NCBI RefSeq assembly: GCF_017833415.1
Contig: NZ_JAFICC010000010.1
Span: 62,001 to 126,000, forward strand
Length of the DNA: 64,000 nt
Reading direction: 5' to 3'
Source of the DNA: Flavobacterium sp. 1355
Lineage (GTDB): Bacteria > Bacteroidota > Bacteroidia > Flavobacteriales > Flavobacteriaceae
The position numbers and the translations under genes are program-made. Positions 43,329 to 51,200 of this stretch are shown piece after piece. Below the pieces are notes generated by a model. That model did not search any database. It had not been told where the DNA came from and worked only from the letters and a program-made list of their open reading frames with translations. Each line of letters opens with the position of its first letter. Position 1 is the stretch's first letter.

Positions 43329-44873
43329 GTGAATAAAGAATTAATCATTAGATCTAGTTCTGAAGCCGTAGATTTTGCCTTATTAAAAGATGGAAAACTA
43401 ATTGAATTACACAAAGAAGAAGAGAAAAGCAACTTTCAGGTTGGTGATATTTTTATTGCCAAAATCAGAAAACCAGTTGCCGGACTTAATGCTGCTTTTG
43501 TAAATGTTGGCTTCGAAAAAGATGCCTTTTTACATTATCACGATTTAGGGCCTAACTTAGCTTCCCAACTGAAATTCATAAAACTTGTAAGCGCAGGTAA
43601 AATAAAAGATTTCTCCCTAAAAACCTTTCAGTTTGAAAAAGAGATTGACAAAGATGGCATCATTACTGATATTTTAAGTGCCAATCAATCTGTTTTAGTT
43701 CAAGTTGTTAAAGAACCTATATCGACCAAGGGTCCAAGAATAAGCGCTGAGCTTTCATTGGCAGGAAGATTTATTGTTCTCGTTCCGTTTTCTGACCGTG
43801 TTTCTATTTCTCAAAAAATAGAAGACAAAAAGGAAAAGGATCGTCTAAAAAAACTTGTTCTATCGATCAAACCTAAAGGATTTGGTGTTATTGTTCGCAC
43901 AGTAGCCGAAGGCAAAAACGTAGCCGAATTAGAAAAAGATTTGCAGAACCTGCTTGGCAGATGGACTGCAATGTGTAAAAAATTACCAACTGCTCATCAT
44001 CCATCAAAAGTATTAGGAGAACTTAACAGAGCTTCCTCAATATTAAGAGATGTATTTAATGATACCTTCAGCGGTATTCAGATAGATGACGAAGAGTTGT
44101 TCCACCAAACGAAGGAATATCTGCAAGAAATTGCACCTTCAAAACAATCGATTGTAAAGTTTTATCAATCAAACGACACTCCAATTTTCGAGAAATACAA
44201 TATAGAGAGACAAATCAAAACTTCATTTGGACGTACCGTTTCCATGAGTAAAGGCGCCTATCTTATTATTGAACACACTGAAGCTCTTCACGTTATAGAC
44301 GTAAATAGCGGAAACCGTTCGAATAAGGCGACTAACCAGGAAGATACCGCCATGGAAGTAAATATGATTGCAGCCGCTGAAATTGCCAGACAACTTCGTT
44401 TGCGTGATATGGGCGGGATAATCGTAGTTGATTTTATCGATATGTCTAATCCTGAAAACAGGAAAGTCCTGTTCGACTTCTTGCGAGAAGAAATGAGCGA
44501 CGATAAAGCAAAACATAAAATCTTACCACCTAGTAAATTTGGTTTAGTCCAAATTACCAGACAACGCGTAAGACCAGAAGTTAATATTAAAACCAGAGAA
44601 GAAGATCCTAACAATGAACATGGCGAAATTGAAGCGCCAATTTTAATCATTGATAAAATCGCATCTGATCTGGACAGAATTTTAAAAACCCACAATAAAG
44701 TTGTACTTAATGTACATCCGTTTGTGGCTGCATACCTCAGTAAAGGTTTTCCATCATTACGTTCAAAATGGTTTTTTGAACATAAGAAATGGGTGAAAAT
44801 CATACCTCGTGACGCTTACACGTACTTAGAATACCATTTCTATGATAAAAAAGGAAATGTTATTTCAGAATAA
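43329..44873 (+). CDS. rng: Ribonuclease G/E family protein
   Basis: 514-residue endoribonuclease for rRNA processing and mRNA decay. It starts with GTG at 43329 (VNKELIIRSSSEAVDFALLKDGKLIELHKE), followed by an S1-like RNA-binding domain (about 35-125; GDIFIAKIRKPVAGLNAAFVNVGFEKDAFLHYHD). The catalytic DNase I-like region has Asp324 (HVIDVNSG) with Asn326 and Asp368 (IIVVDFIDM), 44 residues apart as in E. coli RNase E. The zinc-link CPxC motif of RNase E/G is absent: after TRQRVRPEVN the chain reads IKTREEDPNNEHGE. Dimer contacts must therefore differ. A terminator follows. Confidence 0.93.
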   Translation: MNKELIIRSSSEAVDFALLKDGKLIELHKEEEKSNFQVGDIFIAKIRKPVAGLNAAFVNVGFEKDAFLHYHDLGPNLASQLKFIKLVSAGKIKDFSLKTFQFEKEIDKDGIITDILSANQSVLVQVVKEPISTKGPRISAELSLAGRFIVLVPFSDRVSISQKIEDKKEKDRLKKLVLSIKPKGFGVIVRTVAEGKNVAELEKDLQNLLGRWTAMCKKLPTAHHPSKVLGELNRASSILRDVFNDTFSGIQIDDEELFHQTKEYLQEIAPSKQSIVKFYQSNDTPIFEKYNIERQIKTSFGRTVSMSKGAYLIIEHTEALHVIDVNSGNRSNKATNQEDTAMEVNMIAAAEIARQLRLRDMGGIIVVDFIDMSNPENRKVLFDFLREEMSDDKAKHKILPPSKFGLVQITRQRVRPEVNIKTREEDPNNEHGEIEAPILIIDKIASDLDRILKTHNKVVLNVHPFVAAYLSKGFPSLRSKWFFEHKKWVKIIPRDAYTYLEYHFYDKKGNVISE

Positions 44874-44877
44874 AATA

Positions 44878-44913
44878 AAAACCGCCTCTCGAAAGATTGG
44901 CGGTTTTTTTATG
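44878..44913. terminator. Terminator between rng and pbpC
   Basis: Perfect 9-bp arms (AAAACCGCC / GGCGGTTTT) closing a 12-base loop and followed by seven or more T. An upstream A run may let it work for the convergent pbpC as well. Confidence 0.88.
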
Positions 44914-44986
44914 TTCTTTTTTTTTATTTCAGTAGCCACGAATTCACAAATTAATTTTGCAATCAGTGACTATTTTAAAATAAACA

Positions 44987-47362
44987 TTACTCTCTTATAA
45001 TTTCTACTTTTCTCGTAATCTCATTTCCTGATTCATCTACTACCGTGATATAATGAAATCCTGCATTCATTATAATTGGTTTTTCATGAAAAACCTTAGT
45101 CACGCCTTTATAAACATGATCTACATACCAAAATAATTGTTTTTCTCTTTGAGAATATGCCACTTTAAAAATTACCGGCTGTATTTCACTATTAAAATTC
45201 TTTGTCAAATAAATTTTACTATTCGTTTTTGGATAAATAAAATCCATAGCAATAGTTTGTGTGCCTAAACAATCTTCTTTAAATGGCGGTAATGGTAAAT
45301 ATTCGATGTGTTTAGCTTTATAATACCAAGCCATAACGGGCGGCAATACAAACCAGTTTTTAGTAACTATATTTTCAACACTTTCACAACTGCTGTTAAC
45401 TTGAAATTGTTGGGTTTTGTCCAGATGAATTGTTTTATGATAAGGGCAAACTGTAGTTGATTTTCCTTTTTTAGTGACCCATTGTTTAATTTTTGGGCAA
45501 CCTTCTTTTGCCAGATACCCGCTCAAACTACAGACCTCAACTTCATTTAAATCTTCGTACGGAATCCCAAACCATCGCTGTCTTGGCAATAAATTAAATA
45601 CATCAAACAAGATTGGCGCAGCACTCGCAACTCCGGTTAAGGTTGGTCTTCCTTCACCTGTGGCGTTCCCTGCCCAAATACCCACTACATATCTGGAATT
45701 TGTTCCTATTGCCCATGCATCACGATTTCCGAAACTGGTTCCTGTCTTCCAGGCGATTTTAAGTGAACTATCATAAAATTTCCAGGCTTCATCTCCTTCT
45801 GGCCTGTTAACCTCTTCCATTGCATTGTACATAAGCCAAATTGAACCAGCTCCTATTATATTCTTTTGGTCGGTTTCTGATCCGAAATCGGCTTCAAAAT
45901 CATTATTATAATTGAGTTCTGCAAATTCATTTGTTCTGTATTTCCCGTGGCTTTTGTTAAAGTAATTAACGGTTGATGAGAGGTTTGAATATGTTCTGCA
46001 CAAATCCCACAGATTACTTTCGGCCCCACCCAAAATAAGCGACAATCCATAATGATCGGGTGATTTATTAATGTCTTTAAGCTCGAATTTTTGCAGTTCT
46101 TCATAAAATTTATTTACGCCAAAATCCTGAAGCATCAAAACCGCCGGAATATTCAAAGAGCGTGACAACGCCCGATGTGCCGGTACTGCTCCATCAAAAG
46201 TCAGGTTAAAATTCTGAGGTGTATATCCCGCAATTTGAGTTGGAACATCTGCGACTAAGGTATTTGGCAATAATTCGCCATCATCGAGCATGGCTGCATA
46301 CAGCAAAGGTTTCAGGATACTTCCTGTACTTCTGGGCGCATCAATAATATCAACATCTTTTTGGTGATCACTGTCTGTTGGAGAATTTCCGATATAAGAT
46401 ATTACGTTTCTGGTCTTGACATCAATTACCAAAATCGCCAGATTATTAACTTCGTTTTGCTTGTACTGATTGTAATAATATTTAGCAATTTGATTAACCC
46501 GATTCTGAAGCGTAAAATCTATTGTTGTTTTTATTCTTTTTCCTTCTTCATTTTTTGCTACACGCTGTAATAAATGTGGTGCAATCTGAGGCAGATTATA
46601 TGGTTTTTGTGGTAATTGTTCGTCTATTGAAAGTTCGTAAGTCTGCTGATCAATTACACCTTCCTGATTTAATTTTAATAAAAGCCGATTACGTTTTTCT
46701 AATAATTTGATTTGATTTTTTCCGGGATAAATTAAACTTGGAGCATTTGGCAAAACCGCCAGGGTAGCACTTTCTGCCCATGACAATTGGTTCGACTGGA
46801 CACCAAAATATCGCCATGCAGCCATTTCGAGTCCGACAACATTTCCTCCAAATGGAGCATGCGCAGCATATAATTCCAGAATTTCATTTTTAGAATATCC
46901 CAATTCAAGTCTTGTTGAAAGAATAACTTCTATGATTTTTTCAAAATAAGTTCTCTTTTTTCCTTTTCTGGAAAGTCGGATTACCTGCTGCGTTAATGTA
47001 CTTCCTCCACGAACAACTTTTCCGGCTTTTCTGTTCTGCTTTATGGCATTTATCATTGCAACCGGATTAAAACCCGGATGTTTATAGAAATACTCGTCCT
47101 CAAAATAAACAATACATTTTTTAAATTTATCCGGAACGCTATCCTGTGCCGGAAAACGCCATTGGCCGTCCCGGGCAATTTTTGCGCCCAGTAATTCGCC
47201 ATCACTGCTTTCAATAACAGTTGAATATGGCTCTTTAAACAAAGTTCCCGGTAATGAAAAATAGTAAATCAGCAAAAGCAGAAATGCAATTGCTGATTTT
47301 ATCTTATTTATTTTTATCCAATTTATAACGCGTTCAAGAAACGCTTTTAATTTATTTTTCAA
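44987..47362 (-). CDS. pbpC: Penicillin-binding protein 1C
   Basis: 791-residue bifunctional peptidoglycan synthase. A membrane helix (about residues 20-42) is followed by a GT51 glycosyltransferase domain (about 60-230; FEDEYFYKHPGFNP, RGGSTLTQQVIRL) and a transpeptidase domain (about 290-560) with Ser348 of SILK, SLN and the KTGTS motif. The C-terminal BiPBP_C domain (about 700-791) is the PBP1C mark. PBP1C is commonly encoded next to bacterial alpha-2-macroglobulin, which here is the next gene but one. A RAYT module separates them, and two hairpin repeats now occupy the pbpC leader (the nearest is 27 bp from the ATG). Confidence 0.95.
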   Translation of the reverse strand: MKNKLKAFLERVINWIKINKIKSAIAFLLLLIYYFSLPGTLFKEPYSTVIESSDGELLGAKIARDGQWRFPAQDSVPDKFKKCIVYFEDEYFYKHPGFNPVAMINAIKQNRKAGKVVRGGSTLTQQVIRLSRKGKKRTYFEKIIEVILSTRLELGYSKNEILELYAAHAPFGGNVVGLEMAAWRYFGVQSNQLSWAESATLAVLPNAPSLIYPGKNQIKLLEKRNRLLLKLNQEGVIDQQTYELSIDEQLPQKPYNLPQIAPHLLQRVAKNEEGKRIKTTIDFTLQNRVNQIAKYYYNQYKQNEVNNLAILVIDVKTRNVISYIGNSPTDSDHQKDVDIIDAPRSTGSILKPLLYAAMLDDGELLPNTLVADVPTQIAGYTPQNFNLTFDGAVPAHRALSRSLNIPAVLMLQDFGVNKFYEELQKFELKDINKSPDHYGLSLILGGAESNLWDLCRTYSNLSSTVNYFNKSHGKYRTNEFAELNYNNDFEADFGSETDQKNIIGAGSIWLMYNAMEEVNRPEGDEAWKFYDSSLKIAWKTGTSFGNRDAWAIGTNSRYVVGIWAGNATGEGRPTLTGVASAAPILFDVFNLLPRQRWFGIPYEDLNEVEVCSLSGYLAKEGCPKIKQWVTKKGKSTTVCPYHKTIHLDKTQQFQVNSSCESVENIVTKNWFVLPPVMAWYYKAKHIEYLPLPPFKEDCLGTQTIAMDFIYPKTNSKIYLTKNFNSEIQPVIFKVAYSQREKQLFWYVDHVYKGVTKVFHEKPIIMNAGFHYITVVDESGNEITRKVEIIRE

Positions 47363-47388
47363 AGTAATTGGAAATTTTTTTTAGTATT

Positions 47389-47417
47389 CTAACAGGTTTC
47401 CAAAACCTGTTAGGTAT
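47389..47417 (-). repeat. REP-like hairpin element, copy 1
   Basis: On the minus strand: ATAC tag (47414-47417), then arms CTAACAGGTTT / AAACCTGTTAG (11 bp, perfect) with loop TGG. It lies between pbpC and copy 2. Tag-first orientation is minus, so the tag faces copy 2. Confidence 0.9.
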
Positions 47418-47462
47418 TATTTTAAAGTGAAATAAAAAAATGTTAAATAGTGTTCTAAAGCT

Positions 47463-47492
47463 ATACCTAACAGGTTTTCCAAACCTGTTAGG
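47463..47492 (+). repeat. REP-like hairpin element, copy 2
   Basis: ATAC tag (47463-47466) overlapping perfect 12-bp arms CCTAACAGGTTT / AAACCTGTTAGG with loop TCC. It is 17 bp beyond the RAYT stop codon and inverted relative to copy 1, so the two tags face each other 45 bp apart. Confidence 0.9.
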
Positions 47493-47508
47493 AGACTTCA
47501 ATGTAATT

Positions 47509-48114
47509 TTAGTCATCTATTAAACTTACATCATTAACTACTCCTTTGTAGATAATTTTTCTTTCATCATGATAAAATTTAAAGTTTTCTAAATCATCAA
47601 ATAGTTCGAGAATAAATTCTCTATTAATATTCGTAGGTTTATCTGACAGATAAGCACGATATGATGAATGCAAATAAGTTTCAGCCAGTTCTGTAAATTT
47701 ATGCTTTACAGGATTTAAGTGAACATATACAATCAACTGCTTCAAATACATTTCATTTTCAATTCTATTTCTTTGCAAATGTTCCTGAAACAAACTCCCT
47801 GTTCTATTATATGCTTTATTAATACTTTTACAATAAGCATTAAATAAATTTGAAAAAGGAAGATGAACTTTTTCTTTAAATTTTTCCGGTAAATTGCTTT
47901 TGTCCTTTATTCGTAAAACAATATGAAAATGGTTTTTAAGTAAGCAATAAGCATAAATTTCAGCTATTGGCAAAATATACTTCTTAATCTTTTCGAGAAA
48001 ATAATTATAATTTTTTTCTTCTATAAAAATATTCTCTTTATTATTTCCTCTATTGTAAATATGATAATATTGTCCCTCTTCAAAAAAATCCTTCTTCATT
48101 ATAATTTTTTTCAT
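47509..48114 (-). CDS. REP-associated tyrosine transposase (RAYT, Y1/HUH family)
   Basis: 201-residue Y1_Tnp (TnpA_REP) protein, a single-strand-specific HUH nuclease domesticated to act on REP hairpins. The start has YYHIYNRGNNKENIF, the metal-binding HUH motif is LKNHFHIVLRI, and the helix with the nucleophile Tyr is LIVYVHLNPVKHKF. SLFQEHLQRNRI between them is also typical. No second transposase gene or classical terminal inverted repeats are present. Four copies of one hairpin element flank it, two per side. The first ATG (48114) is only 3 bp from hairpin copy 3; a second ATG at 48099 is an equally possible start. It sits between pbpC and the alpha-2-macroglobulin gene, same strand as both. 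Confidence 0.92.
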   Translation of the reverse strand: MKKIIMKKDFFEEGQYYHIYNRGNNKENIFIEEKNYNYFLEKIKKYILPIAEIYAYCLLKNHFHIVLRIKDKSNLPEKFKEKVHLPFSNLFNAYCKSINKAYNRTGSLFQEHLQRNRIENEMYLKQLIVYVHLNPVKHKFTELAETYLHSSYRAYLSDKPTNINREFILELFDDLENFKFYHDERKIIYKGVVNDVSLIDD

Positions 48115-48117
48115 TAT

Positions 48118-48147
48118 CCTAACAGGTTTCCAAAACCTGTTAGGTAT
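48118..48147 (-). repeat. REP-like hairpin element, copy 3
   Basis: On the minus strand: ATAC tag (48144-48147) and perfect 12-bp arms CCTAACAGGTTT / AAACCTGTTAGG with loop TGG, ending 3 bp before the RAYT ATG. The hairpin could hide the RAYT translation start. Confidence 0.9.
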
Positions 48148-48183
48148 CTTTTTTATGCTTTTTTATTCTTTAATTCTAATAAA

Positions 48184-48211
48184 ATACAACAGGTTTTGGA
48201 AACCTGTTAGG
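48184..48211 (+). repeat. REP-like hairpin element, copy 4
   Basis: ATAC tag (48184-48187), 9-bp arms AACAGGTTT / AAACCTGTT with loop TGG, then AGG. The CT after the tag is lost in the left arm. It lies 4 bp beyond the stop codon of the alpha-2-macroglobulin gene, inverted relative to copy 3, tags facing inward across 36 bp. Confidence 0.88.
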
Positions 48212-48215
48212 ATAA

Positions 48216-51200
48216 TTACTTCACAACCTGTACCCAAAATCCTTTTGTTCTGGCCAGGAATGTATGATCGTACATTGCTTCACATTGTAATCCAGGTAAA
48301 TAATAATTTCCAAGATATGATGCGTTCAGTAAAATTTTGAAGGTTTTGGTTTCTCCGGCTTTTAATCCAAAATAGAAATTTGTTCTATCGTCGCGTATAT
48401 CGATATAATCCGCTGTATTATTTGTTGCCTCACCATAATCAGTAAAACGGGTGTTTACAATTTCGAATCCTGATGGCAGAATCTGAGATAAAGCAACATT
48501 TTGTACGTGTTCATTTTTCTGGTTTCTTATAGTAACCTCAGCAACAAACTCTGTTCCTTGTGCAATTCTTGACACATCAATTACACTGCCTTTTCTGTTC
48601 CTGAAAACAATTCCGGCAGAAAGATTATTCTCAATAGCATTTTCCTGACCTATCGGAAGAATTCCGGTGTTTAGTACACGAACATAAATGGTATTCTTTT
48701 TATTATTTTTTAAAGTAATACTATTCGTTCCGGACTTCACGACCAAACTTCTGTCAGCTACAGTTTTACTAGTTTTTATATTTTGCGATTTCCCATCTTT
48801 ACTAAATTGAATATCAATTCCTTTTGGACCATTGTTTAGTGAGAATTTTGACATAGCATACAAACAATAAGCCGTAGTCTGAGTACTCATCCACTGATCA
48901 CTTGCCATATTTTTAGCAAGTTTTGCCGCCATAAGAAACGAATTTTCTTTTTGGTTCAAAAGCAGTAAAGTTTCCAGAGCCATTGCTCTGTTTCTGTCAT
49001 CAGAACCATAATAGTAGTAACTGTAATCATCTGAATTATCATCGATTTTACTATGTAATAACAATGTTAGGCCGGCACTTTTCTGACCTGCCAAAACATA
49101 AGCTGCTGCCAGTCGCAGTTTACTTTCGTTTGAGATTTCATTTGTTTCTCTCAATCTGTTCATAGAAGAAAGATCCGGAGAACCGGCCAATGCCAGTGTA
49201 TACAAACGATATGCTTGTGCAAGATCATTTCCATAACGTGGTTCGAAACGCCATTTTTTGGCTTCTTTTTGCTGGTACGAAATCCATTTTGATTTGAAAT
49301 TGATTGGTAAAACATATCCTTTTTTCTCTGCTTCAATTATAAAATGTCCGGCATAAGAAGTTCCCCAATCATCTGCAATTGTATTTCCCTGCCAGTATGA
49401 AAGCCCGCCGTTTGGCAATTGAAAACTTCCTAATCTTGTAATTCCCGCAGTAACATTCTTCTGGATAAGCTGCTGACGTGTAGCGTCTATATCGGCAACA
49501 TCGCTTAGGAACAATTGCGGAAAAACAGATGAAGTGGTCTGTTCTACGCAACCATGCGGATATTGAATCAGATATTGTAATCTTCCGTTCAAATTAATTG
49601 TTGGCATAGAAGAAACCTCAAGTTTCGCTTTATTACTTCCTGATACTCCAAAAGTTTTCCATGAGATAGTTTTAGAACTATTAGGTGGTAAAACAACATC
49701 TGTATAGGTGTTTGTTACCGGATTTGGGTTCGTCATATCAATCTCAACGTCGTAAGAAGATTTTTGGCTTCCCGAGGTAGCAACGATCTGTACTTTTGCA
49801 ATTCCGGTAAGATTTCCTACTGCGAGATTAAAGTATGCCATTTTTTCATCTGGCTGTGTAAATGTTACATTTTGGGCAGCACTTCCAATTACCTTCAATC
49901 CATTGCTGGTTTTTATCTGAACTTTTACATTTTTTATGTTTTTTTCTGTTGCAAATACCGTAACCGGAATTGTTACTTTTTCTGACGGAGAAATTTTTCG
50001 TGGCAATGAAGCCAGAACCATCAACGGACTACGAACAGGAGTTGCTTTTTCAACGCTTCCGTAGGCACTGGTTGCCGCATCACCTGCTACAACCATAGTT
50101 CTTACTGAACCAATATATTTTGGTAAGGTAACCTGATGCGTTTTGGTTTGTCCTTTTTCTAGTTTGAATGGCCCAAGATAAATTACAACCGGTTTAAAAC
50201 GATTGGCTTTTTTCGCTTTTCCGCCACCAAGATCCTGATCTCCACCTATACTAAAAATCTGATTTACTTTTCCGCCGTAAGCGCCAATAACATCATCATA
50301 AACGTCCCATGTTTTTACGCCCAAAGCTTCTCGAACATAAAAACTATCCCATGCATTTGGCGTTTTAAATCGTGTTAAATCCAATAGCCCTTCATCAACA
50401 ATTGCGATAGTATACGTCATTTCTTTACCGGATTTTTCACTTACTTTAATAGGAAATGATTGTTCAGGTCTCAGAACATCAGACATTGTGATTGTTGGCT
50501 CGAGTTTTGTATTTTTATCTACAACTCCAATCGGAACAATTCCGTACATACGAATTGGAGAATCATTTTTAGTCGAGGCATGAGGCTGCAAAAGTGTAAT
50601 ATTAAAATAAACATTTGGTGCCATCTCTGCTATTATAGGAACTTCTGCTTTTGTTTCTCCTTTTTTGGTTTCTACCCAAAGTGTCTTAATTACTTTTGAG
50701 CCATTTTCGATTGAAATTAAAGCTCGTCCGCCTTCACTTGAAGGGAAAGAAATCTGAGCTTTCTCTCCAACTGCATAGTCTTTTTTATCAGTAGAAAAAA
50801 CAAGCATGTTTGCGGTAGAAGCATCCGTATTTCTGGTTTTTCCAGACCATATTGGCCAGTCAATATTTACGGTCAAAGCTGTTGCATGTCCTCCATTTTC
50901 ATCAGAAACCCTGATTAAATAGCGACCCCATTCTTCATCAGCCAAGGCAAACTGAACGCTTCCTTTTCCTCTTGAATCTGTGTTTACTTTAAATGTTTTA
51001 TAAGATGTTGTTGCCTCAGATGAATTATAGTTCGAGAGATTATCACTGGAAGCATCCCACCACCAGCGCCATTCTACTTTATATACTTTTACTTCAAGAT
51101 CTCTCACGGCTCTTGGTCTTCCGTTCTCATCTACTGTTACAATATCAAAACGATTGTTTGTTCTCGTTTCAAGCATACCGTATTTGTTTGGCTCAGGTGA

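Noticed and set aside
44288..44803. Open frame of 171 codons antisense to rng
   Set aside because: The RNase G reading frame is complete with catalytic residues; the antisense frame is a shadow.
47389..48211. Four similar palindromes resembling a short CRISPR array
   Set aside because: Copies are hairpins in alternating orientation around a gene, with unequal spacing and no cas genes; a CRISPR array would have direct repeats with regular unique spacers.
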